DNA of 56,818 nt from an uncultured Eubacterium sp. (lineage in GTDB: Bacteria; Bacillota; Clostridia; Lachnospirales; Lachnospiraceae), in assembly GCA_910585745.1 (NCBI GenBank), contig CAJUFM010000009.1, positions 1 through 56,818 of the forward strand, in the 5' to 3' direction. A program made the position numbers and the translations under genes. Of the stretch, positions 1 through 8,253 are shown piece by piece. The notes beneath the pieces are model-generated. The model was not told where the DNA came from. It searched no databases and saw only the letters and a list, made by a program, of their open reading frames with translations. Each line of letters begins with the position of its first letter. Position 1 is the first letter of the stretch.

Positions 1-1
1 A

Positions 2-1873
2 GTTGTCAATTTTCAGTTAGAATCACATTCATTGAGATTCCGAGAAGTTATTAAGGATGGTACAGGAAAGGCAAATTATCAGCAGATAAGTGCAGCCACG
101 GTACCCAAAGGAAAGTGGGCAGCATTGCAGGGAGAGTTCGTGATACCAGAGGATGCGACAGAGATGCTGCTCTATTTTGAAGAGGTTGATGGAACTCATG
201 ATTTCTATGTGGCACCGGTACAGCTGTATGACAAAGACCGGTATGACAATATGGCACTGGATCAGTTTGAGAGTGACAGCCTGTCTGATTTCAGAGGACG
301 GGGCAGTGCCCAGATTGCCGTGGTTCCAGGCGGAGTGACAGGAAACTGTATGAGTGTCACTGGCCGTACTGCATCATGGAATGGAGTGGCTTCCGCTGTA
401 GAGCTAAATCAAGGGTCATCAGTATATATATCCGGTTATGTGAAGACAGAGGCAGAAAATTATTCCTTTAAGACCAGCGGGGAGGCAACGGACAGTACCA
501 CAGGAACAACTACATATCCAGAGCTTCTCCAGATGGAACTGAAGAAGGGAGAGTGGACGAAATTCAGCTGCTCTTTCACATTTGACCAGAATAAATACAG
601 CAGTATCCATTCTGTATATTTTGAACTGACAGGGGCCGATGATACGGTATTTCCTGACTTTTATCTCGATAATGTGACCATCTGTGTGGTGGATGGGGAA
701 ATAGATCTGTCCAATATCGTGGCAAGTGGTATATATGATATCAAGGGAAGCCTGAAGGAGGCGTACAGTCCATATTTTACCAATGTTGGGACCTGCATGA
801 ATTATGAACAGCTTGCCGGTGCCGATACGATGAAGTTTGCCGCGGGGCAGTATAACAGTATTTCAGCGGAGAATGAGATGAAGCCGGATTATCTTCTGAA
901 TAAAGGAACGATGAATACTACTGAGGCGAAAGAGAACAAGTATTATTATGTGCCAGAGAATTATACAGAGGCGGTCTGTCCGAAGATCAATTATGATGCG
1001 GTAGACAAGTATCTACAGGTGGCAGCGGAAAATAAGATGCGGATCCGTTTCCATGTATTTGTATGGCATCAGCAGACGCCAAAATGGTTCTTTAAGGAAA
1101 ATTATAATGAGAATGGCAAGTGGGTGGCACCAGAGGTGATGAATGCCAGACTGGAGTTTTTCATCAAATCCGTGATCCGATATATTACCCTGAAAGAGGA
1201 AGAACTGGGTATTGGAGATGTGGTATACTGCTATGATGTGGTGAATGAGTATTTCCATAATAACAACAATCCGGACAAGGCATATTGGGATGAGGTTTAT
1301 TACCCGGAAAAGGTTTTTGATCCGGAAGATCCGAGTCTTTATGAACAAACTACGAAGCCGGTTTATGTGAAAAATGCCTTTGCTTATGCCAGAGATATTC
1401 TGGACAGCTACGATAAGCAGCACATCACTTTGTTCTACAATGATTTTAATACCTATCTGGAAGCAGATAAGATCATTGAGATGATGGAATATATTAATGC
1501 GGAAAAGACTCTCTGCACTGGAGTCGGTATGCAGAGCCATCTGGATGTAGGATTTCCGTCAGTTGAATTTTATGCTTCTACAATGGAAAAATTCCTGAAG
1601 AGTGATTATATCAAGGAAGTGCAGATCACGGAGCTGGATGTGACAGCATATCCGAAAAAGGAAAGCACTCTGGAGGATCAGATGACATACTATTCTGATC
1701 TGATGAAGGCAGTTCTTGCCTTAAAGGAAACCTATTCAGAAAAGATGACAGGACTGACTTTCTGGGGTCTGTACGACAGTGTCTCCTGGCGAGCCGAAGG
1801 CCTGCCCCTGCTTTTTGCCAGCACGACGAAGGCAAAGGGGGTTTATTACAAAGTATTGGAGGCAGCAGGATGA
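2..1873 (+). CDS. GH10 endo-1,4-beta-xylanase with CBM22-like modules (5' partial)
   Basis: Secreted-type xylan hydrolase cleaving internal beta-1,4-xylose bonds. The frame is open to the window edge, so the true start and any signal peptide lie upstream; the first in-frame start-like codon (TTG at 32) is internal. Two beta-sandwich, CBM4_9/22-like segments come first (about residues 1-80 and 85-225), each ending in a D-F-Y-V/L-D/A-x-V pattern. The GH10 barrel follows. Seen there: ENEMKPD, the HVFVWHQQTP strand, the acid/base glutamate in YDVVNE, NDFNTY, the nucleophile glutamate in VQITELD, and FWGLYDSVSW near the C-terminus. No dockerin or cell-wall anchor follows the barrel. The stop overlaps the start of the next gene (ATGA), so a chemoreceptor is translationally coupled to it. 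Confidence 0.95.
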   Translation, partial: VVNFQLESHSLRFREVIKDGTGKANYQQISAATVPKGKWAALQGEFVIPEDATEMLLYFEEVDGTHDFYVAPVQLYDKDRYDNMALDQFESDSLSDFRGRGSAQIAVVPGGVTGNCMSVTGRTASWNGVASAVELNQGSSVYISGYVKTEAENYSFKTSGEATDSTTGTTTYPELLQMELKKGEWTKFSCSFTFDQNKYSSIHSVYFELTGADDTVFPDFYLDNVTICVVDGEIDLSNIVASGIYDIKGSLKEAYSPYFTNVGTCMNYEQLAGADTMKFAAGQYNSISAENEMKPDYLLNKGTMNTTEAKENKYYYVPENYTEAVCPKINYDAVDKYLQVAAENKMRIRFHVFVWHQQTPKWFFKENYNENGKWVAPEVMNARLEFFIKSVIRYITLKEEELGIGDVVYCYDVVNEYFHNNNNPDKAYWDEVYYPEKVFDPEDPSLYEQTTKPVYVKNAFAYARDILDSYDKQHITLFYNDFNTYLEADKIIEMMEYINAEKTLCTGVGMQSHLDVGFPSVEFYASTMEKFLKSDYIKEVQITELDVTAYPKKESTLEDQMTYYSDLMKAVLALKETYSEKMTGLTFWGLYDSVSWRAEGLPLLFASTTKAKGVYYKVLEAAG

Positions 1874-3318
1874 GAAAAGCAAATGAAATACAGGCGATCC
1901 AAAAATATATCGAAGTACGGATGAAAGGGAAGGAGATCCAGAGACCGGGGGTGAAAACCAGGGAAGCGGTGCAGCTTCTGGAGAAGATTGACCAGGTACT
2001 GGAGTTTCAGAAAATATCCGTTGGAGAGGCTAAACAGGTTATGCACATATCCAGCCAGATTTCCAGTTTTGACGTGGAGATGTCGCATATGTCAGAGTAT
2101 CTTGCTGGCTTTGCCGCTAAACTGTCAGACCTTTCCCAATCCAATCTGGCGATTGTGGAAGAGACCACAGCTACGATGGGACAGGTCCGGGACAATGTAG
2201 GTTTTACCTCCCAGCGGTTAAACCAGCTGTCAGAGGAGAGCAGAGAGCTCACGGAAAAGAACAATGAAGGAAAAAGACTTTTGGAGGAGGTTGAAACTCT
2301 CAAGGAGGGTGTCGTAGAAGACACCAGACAGATGGATGATCAGATCATGAAGCTGGTCAGGCTTGTGGAGGAGATCGAGGGTATTGTTGACAGTGTTCAG
2401 GGGATCGCAGCCCAGACGAATCTACTGGCGCTGAATGCTTCCATCGAGGCTGCCAGGGCCGGGGAGCAGGGAAAGGGCTTCGCCGTGGTAGCGGGAGAGG
2501 TGGGAAAACTCGCCGAGAACACCCAGAAAGAGCTGGATGCGATGAAACGTTTTGTACAAAAGATCTACGAAGCATCCAAAGCAGGACAGGAGAGTACCGC
2601 ACAGGCTTCCAGCTCCACCCAGGAGATGAGCGGAAAGCTGGATATTGTGTTCAGGACAGTGGGAGATAATATCAACATGCTGGAACAGGTGGCAGGAGAT
2701 GTGGCAGCCATCAATGATTATATGCGCATGGTGGAGCAGGCTTCCGGAGATGTGAATGCTGCGATGGAGCAGTGCAGCCAGGATGCGGAAGAGATCACAA
2801 ATCTCACAATGACAGTTAGTGAACTGGCAGATGAGACCAGCCAGGCAGCAGACCAGATCAGTGGCATTGAGACGAAGATCACAGAGAGTACCAGGCTGTT
2901 GTACAAGGGATTGAATACAGGGATCACCATGCTGACGAATCAGGAACTGATCGATGTTCTTGAATCTGCCAAGCAGGCGCACAGGGACTGGGCGGAAAAA
3001 GTTTCTGGCATGGCGGATCAGATGAAGGTACTTCCCCTGCAGCTGGATTCCAATAAGTGTGCCTTTGGACATTTTTATAATGCCATTACGATAAAGCATC
3101 CGCAGCTGGCGGGGAGATGGAATAGTCTGAGCGAGGTACATAAAAGATTTCATACCCTGGGAAGACATGTGATCGATGCCATTGGCAGTAATGATATGGA
3201 TAGGGCAGGGAGAGAGAGCAGGGAGGCAGAGAGTCTTTCCAGAGAGATTGTCAAGACGCTGGATGACATGATTCATCAGATTAAAGCCATGAGTGATCAG
3301 AGACAGGATGTTTTCTGA
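1870..3318 (+). CDS. Soluble methyl-accepting chemotaxis protein with C-terminal CZB-like domain
   Basis: Cytoplasmic chemoreceptor that would signal through CheA/CheW. No transmembrane segment is visible. A long helical region leads to the conserved hairpin tip (IAAQTNLLALNASIEAARAG, then GKGFAVVAGEVGKLAENT). The last 120 residues look like a CZB (chemoreceptor zinc-binding) domain, with LPLQLDSNKCAFGHFYNAI and spaced histidines (H of GHFY, H in EVHKRFH), the usual Cys/His zinc set. The start ATG overlaps the xylanase stop. It ends before an intrinsic terminator. The closest relative in the window is the chemoreceptor at 8254-9615, which shares the CZB core. What it senses cannot be read from sequence; coupling to a xylanase suggests nutrient behaviour (inference). 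Confidence 0.92.
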   Translation: MRKANEIQAIQKYIEVRMKGKEIQRPGVKTREAVQLLEKIDQVLEFQKISVGEAKQVMHISSQISSFDVEMSHMSEYLAGFAAKLSDLSQSNLAIVEETTATMGQVRDNVGFTSQRLNQLSEESRELTEKNNEGKRLLEEVETLKEGVVEDTRQMDDQIMKLVRLVEEIEGIVDSVQGIAAQTNLLALNASIEAARAGEQGKGFAVVAGEVGKLAENTQKELDAMKRFVQKIYEASKAGQESTAQASSSTQEMSGKLDIVFRTVGDNINMLEQVAGDVAAINDYMRMVEQASGDVNAAMEQCSQDAEEITNLTMTVSELADETSQAADQISGIETKITESTRLLYKGLNTGITMLTNQELIDVLESAKQAHRDWAEKVSGMADQMKVLPLQLDSNKCAFGHFYNAITIKHPQLAGRWNSLSEVHKRFHTLGRHVIDAIGSNDMDRAGRESREAESLSREIVKTLDDMIHQIKAMSDQRQDVF

Positions 3319-3340
3319 TAAAGAATTAATTAATAAAGCC

Positions 3341-3420
3341 AGTCTGGCGGTGCAAAACAGATGTAGATCCGCACTGCCAGGCTAAAATAAAGGAGTCTGC
3401 TGATGGGCAGATTTTTTATT
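3341..3420 (+). terminator. Tandem hairpins with T-run after the chemoreceptor gene
   Basis: A 13-bp stem (3341-3353 with 3371-3383) is followed by a short stem TCTGC/GCAGA (3396-3400 with 3407-3411) and a T-rich tract from 3412. This is the form of a rho-independent terminator and insulates clpB from the upstream unit. Confidence 0.8.
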
Positions 3421-3430
3421 TTTAAAATTA

Positions 3431-3457
3431 TTAGCACTCAATCTTGACGAGTGCTAA
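3431..3457 (+). promoter_or_regulatory. CIRCE operator (HrcA binding site)
   Basis: TTAGCACTC, nine bases, GAGTGCTAA: a perfect match to the CIRCE consensus. CIRCE is the operator of the heat-shock repressor HrcA in Firmicutes. It overlaps the -35 box of the clpB promoter, so bound HrcA would block transcription. Confidence 0.97.
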
Positions 3458-3472
3458 TAATTGTGATATAAC
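3444..3472 (+). promoter_or_regulatory. Sigma-A-type promoter of clpB
   Basis: TTGACG (3444-3449), 17-bp spacer, TATAAC (3467-3472). The -35 lies inside the spacer and right arm of the CIRCE, the usual geometry for HrcA repression. Confidence 0.85.
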
Positions 3473-3513
3473 AAAGGTGACAGGTTAAATAGATTGGAAA
3501 AAGAGAGGGTGAT

Positions 3514-6078
3514 ATGATGAACATTACGAAATTTACACAAAAGTCGGTGGAAATCCTGAACAGCCTGGAAAAAATCGCTTATGATTTCGGCGCCCAGGAG
3601 ATTGTGCAGGAACATCTGCTCTATGGCATGCTGACGGTGGAAGACAGCCTGCTGAAAAAGCTGATCGAGAAAATGGAGATTGACAGTGATGTCTTTCTGG
3701 CACAGGTGGAGGGACTGGTCAGAAAACGTCCACAGGTGAGTGGCGGACAGGTTTATATTGGTGATGAATTGAATAAGGTTCTGGTATACGCAGAGAATGA
3801 GGCAAAGGCGCTGGGGGATGAATATGTTTCTGTGGAGCATTTATTCCTTAGCCTGCTGCGCAAGCCCTCCCGTCCGGTCAAGCAGCTTCTTGGCGATTTT
3901 CGGATCGACAGGGAAAGATTTCTTCAGGCGCTGTCTAAAGTTCGTGGAAACCAGAAAGTCACTACAGACAATCCGGAGGCAGTGTATGACAGTCTGAATA
4001 AATATGGCTATGATCTGGTGGAGCGGGCAAGGGAGCAGAAGCTGGATCCGGTGATCGGCAGGGATTCAGAGATCCGGAATATGATACGTATTCTTTCGAG
4101 AAAATCCAAGAATAATCCTGTGCTGATCGGTGAGCCCGGTGTGGGAAAAACTGCCGCTGTTGAGGGGCTTGCCCAAAGGATCGTCCGGGGAGACGTGCCA
4201 GATGCCCTTCGGGATAAGCAGATTTTTGCACTGGATATGGGGGCCCTGGTAGCGGGAGCAAAATACCGGGGAGAATTTGAAGAGAGACTGAAAGCGGTTT
4301 TGGAAGAGGTCAAGGAAAGCGATGGAAAGATCATACTATTCGTAGATGAGCTTCATACTATCGTGGGCGCTGGTAAGACAGAGGGCTCCATGGATGCTGG
4401 CAATATGCTGAAGCCAATGCTGGCAAGGGGCGAACTTCATTGTATTGGTGCCACTACTCTGGATGAGTACCGGATGTATATCGAAAAGGATGCAGCGTTG
4501 GAGCGGAGGTTTCAGCCGGTGCTGGTGGATGAGCCCACGGTAGAGGATACCGTTTCCATCCTGCGCGGTCTGAAGGACCGGTATGAGATCTTCCATGGAG
4601 TGAAGATCATGGATGCCGCCCTGGTGAGCGCGGCGGTGCTGTCAGACCGCTACATCTCCGACCGATTTCTTCCAGATAAAGCCATTGATCTCGTGGATGA
4701 GGCATGTGCCTTGATCAAGACCGAACTGGATTCCCTGCCTACGGAGCTGGACGATGTAAAGCGTCATATCATGCAGCTGGAGATCGAAGAAGCTGCCTTG
4801 AAAAAGGAAACTGACAATCTCAGCCGGGAGCGGCTTGAGGTTCTACAGAAGGAGCTGGCAGAGCTGAGGGAAGAATTTGCTGGGGCAAAGGCCAAATGGG
4901 ATAATGAGAAAAATGTGGTGGAGCGGATCCACACTCTGAAAGCGGAGCTGGAAGAGGTCAATAACCAGATCGAGGTGGCAAAAAATAACTACAATCTGGA
5001 AAAGGCGGCAGAACTGCAGTATGGGGATGTACCCCGTATCATGCGGCAGCTCAGTGAGGCGGAGGAGCGCGCCAAGGCAAACGATCAGTCTATGGTGCAT
5101 GAGCGGGTAACAGAAGAAGAGATTGCTAAGATCGTATCCCGCTGGACCGGCATACCAGTGGCTAAACTGACGGAGTCTGAGAGGAATAAGACCCTGCATC
5201 TGGCGGATGCCCTGCATGAAAGGGTAGTGGGACAGGAAGAGGGTGTCACGAAGGTGACGGAGGCGATCCTGCGCTCCAAGGCAGGTATCAAAGATCCTGG
5301 CAAACCTATCGGTTCCTTTCTGTTTTTAGGGCCCACCGGCGTGGGCAAGACAGAACTGGCAAAAAGCCTGGCACAGAATCTTTTTGACAATGAGCAAAGT
5401 ATCGTCCGCATAGATATGAGTGAATACATGGAGAAGCATTCTGTATCCCGCCTGATCGGAGCCCCTCCGGGATATGTTGGTTACGAAGAGGGCGGGCAGC
5501 TGACGGAGGCAGTCCGCAGAAAACCCTATTCGGTGGTTCTCTTTGACGAGATTGAAAAAGCACATCCTGATATGTTCAATGTATTCCTGCAGATTTTGGA
5601 TGACGGGCGTGTGACGGATTCCAAGGGAAGAACGGTGGACTTTAAAAATACGATCCTGATCATGACGTCAAATCTGGGGGCTGAGTATCTTTTAGAGGGC
5701 ATTGATGAAGAGGGAAATGTCCAGCCGGAGGCGGAACAGATGGTAATGGAACGTCTTCGGACCAGTTTTAAACCAGAGTTTCTGAACCGATTAGATGAAG
5801 TCATCATGTTTAAGCCGTTGACCCGCGAGAATATCCGTGGTATCATTGATCTTCTGGTGGCAGAGCTGAACTGCCGTCTTGCCGGCAGGGAACTCTCGGT
5901 GGAGCTGACGGAGGCGGCAAAACAGAAGGTCGTGGAAAATGCCTATGAACCTGCATATGGTGCCAGACCATTGCGGCGATACATTCAGAAAAATGTAGAA
6001 ACTCTTCTGGCAAAAAAGATCCTGGCTGATGAGATCCATGCAGGGGAAACCTTTGTGATCAATGAAGAGATGCTGTAA
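3514..6078 (+). CDS. clpB: ClpB disaggregase (Hsp100 AAA+ chaperone)
   Basis: ATP-driven disaggregase that threads aggregated proteins, working with DnaK. 854 residues, normal length for ClpB. In order: N-domain (about 1-145), AAA1 with Walker A GEPGVGKT and Walker B ILFVDELH, a long coiled-coil middle domain rich in E/K/L (about 405-520) that separates ClpB from ClpC, AAA2 with GPTGVGKT and VLFDEIEKAH, and a C-terminal domain with YGARPLRRYIQ. Two adjacent ATGs (3514, 3517) could serve as start, both behind GAGAGGGTG. It is expressed from a CIRCE-controlled promoter and closed by a strong terminator, so it is a single-gene heat-shock unit. Confidence 0.97.
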   Translation: MMNITKFTQKSVEILNSLEKIAYDFGAQEIVQEHLLYGMLTVEDSLLKKLIEKMEIDSDVFLAQVEGLVRKRPQVSGGQVYIGDELNKVLVYAENEAKALGDEYVSVEHLFLSLLRKPSRPVKQLLGDFRIDRERFLQALSKVRGNQKVTTDNPEAVYDSLNKYGYDLVERAREQKLDPVIGRDSEIRNMIRILSRKSKNNPVLIGEPGVGKTAAVEGLAQRIVRGDVPDALRDKQIFALDMGALVAGAKYRGEFEERLKAVLEEVKESDGKIILFVDELHTIVGAGKTEGSMDAGNMLKPMLARGELHCIGATTLDEYRMYIEKDAALERRFQPVLVDEPTVEDTVSILRGLKDRYEIFHGVKIMDAALVSAAVLSDRYISDRFLPDKAIDLVDEACALIKTELDSLPTELDDVKRHIMQLEIEEAALKKETDNLSRERLEVLQKELAELREEFAGAKAKWDNEKNVVERIHTLKAELEEVNNQIEVAKNNYNLEKAAELQYGDVPRIMRQLSEAEERAKANDQSMVHERVTEEEIAKIVSRWTGIPVAKLTESERNKTLHLADALHERVVGQEEGVTKVTEAILRSKAGIKDPGKPIGSFLFLGPTGVGKTELAKSLAQNLFDNEQSIVRIDMSEYMEKHSVSRLIGAPPGYVGYEEGGQLTEAVRRKPYSVVLFDEIEKAHPDMFNVFLQILDDGRVTDSKGRTVDFKNTILIMTSNLGAEYLLEGIDEEGNVQPEAEQMVMERLRTSFKPEFLNRLDEVIMFKPLTRENIRGIIDLLVAELNCRLAGRELSVELTEAAKQKVVENAYEPAYGARPLRRYIQKNVETLLAKKILADEIHAGETFVINEEML

Positions 6079-6084
6079 AGAAAA

Positions 6085-6134
6085 AACACGGAGAATCAAG
6101 GGGAAAATTTGTCCTTGATTCTTCGTGTTTTTTG
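6085..6134 (+). terminator. Intrinsic terminator of clpB
   Basis: A roughly 17-bp stem (6085-6101 with 6113-6130) ends in a run of T. Read on the other strand it would also serve the convergent cotJC end at 6152. Confidence 0.9.
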
Positions 6135-6151
6135 GATAGGACGTTAGAGGA

Positions 6152-6358
6152 TTATTTACAAAATTGTTTATCGAAATCCGGGTTGAAGGCGTAGAAGTTT
6201 TTGCTGTTCAGGCTGTCCTGAACCAGACGCAGGCTCTCACCGAAACGCTGATAGTGTACGATTTCACGCTCCCTCAGGTATTTGATGGGATCGCAGACTT
6301 CCGGATCTTTTACAAGACGAAGAATGTTGTCGTAGGTCAAACGCGCTTTTTGCTCTGC
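6152..6358 (-). CDS. cotJC: cotJC segment 3 of 3 (C-terminal third of interrupted spore-coat Mn-catalase-like gene)
   Basis: C-terminal third of CotJC, a spore inner-coat protein of the manganese catalase family. The frame reads EQKARLTYDNILRLV, then VCDPIKYLREREIVHYQRFGE, and ends with a normal stop. The glutamate of AEQKAR and the histidine of REIVHYQRF are the positions of two di-manganese ligands in the family. Upstream in the minus sense the homology ends abruptly at the core TCTGC (6354-6358), and an in-frame TAG follows at 6389-6391. On its own this piece has no proper start. Joined at TCTGC to segment 2 (9859-10082), the frame continues as EDMAA-EQKAR, exactly the family consensus. 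Confidence 0.9.
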   Translation of the reverse strand, partial: AEQKARLTYDNILRLVKDPEVCDPIKYLREREIVHYQRFGESLRLVQDSLNSKNFYAFNPDFDKQFCK

Positions 6359-6378
6359 TGCTGCCTGACAAGGATAAC
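6354..6378 (+). other. Element C left attachment site
   Basis: Core TCTGC (6354-6358) followed by the inner arm TGCTGCCTGACAAGGATAAC (6359-6378). The cotJC side of the core encodes the EQKAR ligand motif. Confidence 0.8.
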
Positions 6379-6474
6379 GGGGTTCATCCTATGGTGTCCT
6401 GGTATTTTTTGCGTACTATAGGGAAATATTTTTTCATACTATGTAGAAAGAAGTACAGGTGCAGGAGGTGGGTG

Positions 6475-6606
6475 ATGGGCAGCAGGAACCAGGATTGTAT
6501 CTGCAGATCCGTTTTCAAAAGTACCACAGACGAGGAGATCCGGACCAGGTATATACAGGTTTTGATAAAGTATATCACGCAGCAGGAAGAGAGTAAAAGG
6601 ATGTGA
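6475..6606 (+). CDS. Small protein (43 aa) upstream of the element C recombinase
   Basis: ATG at 6475 lies 6 nt after a perfect AGGAGG (6463-6468), and the stop is 15 nt before the recombinase GTG, so the two look like one transcript. The product is small, basic and cysteine-containing at the start, with a charged helical tail (TTDEEIRTRYIQVLIKY). No family is recognised. A small protein also precedes the recombinase of element B, so it may be a regulator or directionality helper (inference). A CATACTAT box at 6435-6442 resembles a mother-cell sigma-E/K -10 element, but no convincing -35 is placed at standard spacing. Confidence 0.6.
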   Translation: MGSRNQDCICRSVFKSTTDEEIRTRYIQVLIKYITQQEESKRM

Positions 6607-6621
6607 GGGGGAGTATATACT

Positions 6622-8187
6622 GTGGCAGGACGGCCGATCGCAGCAATATATGCGAGATTATCCGAAGAGGACAGAGTAAAGATCAATGGGTATGAAAGTA
6701 GTAGGAGTATCACAAATCAGCTTATGCTATTGAGACAGTATGCAGAACAGATGGGCTGGGATGTGTATGAGTGTTATACGGATGATGACTGGGCGGGGGC
6801 AGACCGAAACCGGCCTGCATTTAACCGGCTGCTGAGGGATGCTGAACAGGGAAAATTCAATATTGTATTATGCAAGACCCAGAGCCGTTTTACCCGGGAA
6901 CTGGAGATGGTTGAAAAATATATCCATGGATTGTTTCCCCTCTGGGGCATTCGCTTTGTGGGGGCTGTAGATCATGCAGATACCAGTGTCAAAGGGAATA
7001 AAAAATCCCGTCAGATCAATGGTCTTGTGAACGAGTGGTATCTGGAAGATATGTCAGAAAACATTAAGGCAGTTCTCAACACAAGGCGCCAGGAAGGATG
7101 CTATATTGGCTCAACGCCTTTATATGGATACCGTAAGGATCCGGAGAGGAAGGGACATCTGTTGGTAGATCCGGAAGCTGCCGGAGTTGTGAAACTGATT
7201 TTTCATTCTTTTGCTAACGGAATGGGGAAAACAGCCATTGCCAGAATGCTCAACGAGAGGGGAATACCGAATCCAACGGAATATAAGAGACAAAAGGGGA
7301 TCATTAAAAAAACACCGAAGCATAAGGCAGGAACTTTGTGGAAATATTTTGCCATTGCCGGTATACTGGGCAATGAGATGTATATTGGAAATTTGGTACA
7401 GGGGAAATATGGAAGTGTATCTTATAAGACGAAGAAAAATAGGCCATTGCCAAGAGAAAAATGGATCCGTGTAGAACATACCCATGAACCTATCATTGAT
7501 AAGGAACTATGGGATATGGTCCAGAAGATGATCCAGGAGCGGGCCAAGCCCTTTTCTACAGGGGAGATTGGTCTGTTTGCCAAAAAAGTAAGATGTAAGT
7601 ATTGCGGTTACACTATGCGTTCTGGAAAAGGGCGCGGCAGACACTATCTGAACTGTAGCAGCAGGCATGTGGCAAAGGACGCCTGTATTGGCTCATTCAT
7701 CTATGTGGATAAACTGGAGCAAATAGTTCTGGAAGAACTGGAGAAGATCAATCTTAAATTTTTGGATGAAAAGCGTCTTGAGGATGAAGTCGTCATCCGG
7801 GAGGAGCCGGGTGAAGATATAGAAAAATGGAAACAGCAATGCATTTGTCAGAGACAGAGAAGGGAGCAGATAGATGCCGCCATTAAAAATCTGTATCTGG
7901 ATAAAGTGAAGGGCGATATTGATGGGGATCAGTTTCAGTTGATATACCACGAACTGGATTTAGATAAAGAGAATGCGAAAGAAGCAGTAAGGCAGCTGGA
8001 GTGGAAAATGGAACAGGTTCAGTCCCAGAGTGGAGATCAAAGAAGTAAGCGGCAGATTATCAGCGAATATGTGAATCCCTCTGAACTCAGCCGTCCAATG
8101 GTAGAACAGCTCATTGATCATATAGAAGTTTCCAGGCGTGATCCGGAGACAGAGATGATAAAAATAGAGATCCACTGGAACTTTTGA
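6622..8187 (+). CDS. Large serine recombinase of element C
   Basis: Site-specific recombinase, 521 aa. The N-terminal resolvase fold carries IAAIYARLSEED with the nucleophile serine, then a TDDDWAGADRNRPAFNRLL segment and the CKTQSRFTRE motif. A recombinase DNA-binding domain follows (GYRKDPE through AIARMLNERGIPNPTEY), then a zinc ribbon (CKYCGYTMRSGKGRG through LNCSSR) and a C-terminal coiled-coil region. Start GTG at 6622 after GAGGGGGA. It sits next to the left attachment site, antisense to the cotJ operon. The likely role is excision and integration at the TCTGC site in cotJC. It is only distantly similar to the recombinase at 19420, so the two elements are separate arrivals. Confidence 0.93.
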   Translation: MAGRPIAAIYARLSEEDRVKINGYESSRSITNQLMLLRQYAEQMGWDVYECYTDDDWAGADRNRPAFNRLLRDAEQGKFNIVLCKTQSRFTRELEMVEKYIHGLFPLWGIRFVGAVDHADTSVKGNKKSRQINGLVNEWYLEDMSENIKAVLNTRRQEGCYIGSTPLYGYRKDPERKGHLLVDPEAAGVVKLIFHSFANGMGKTAIARMLNERGIPNPTEYKRQKGIIKKTPKHKAGTLWKYFAIAGILGNEMYIGNLVQGKYGSVSYKTKKNRPLPREKWIRVEHTHEPIIDKELWDMVQKMIQERAKPFSTGEIGLFAKKVRCKYCGYTMRSGKGRGRHYLNCSSRHVAKDACIGSFIYVDKLEQIVLEELEKINLKFLDEKRLEDEVVIREEPGEDIEKWKQQCICQRQRREQIDAAIKNLYLDKVKGDIDGDQFQLIYHELDLDKENAKEAVRQLEWKMEQVQSQSGDQRSKRQIISEYVNPSELSRPMVEQLIDHIEVSRRDPETEMIKIEIHWNF

Positions 8188-8253
8188 ATGATCCGGTGGA
8201 TCTCCCCATTCTCAACGCTCGCAGACGCCGCCAGATGAAATAAAATAAAAGAT

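Noticed and set aside
2422..3276. Long 284-aa minus-strand ORF opposite the chemoreceptor gene
   Set aside because: A shadow frame of a clearly coding MCP; no start signal and no family features.
6384..6713. 109-aa minus-strand ORF overlapping the left end of element C
   Set aside because: It overlaps the supported 43-aa ORF and the recombinase start, with no ribosome site.
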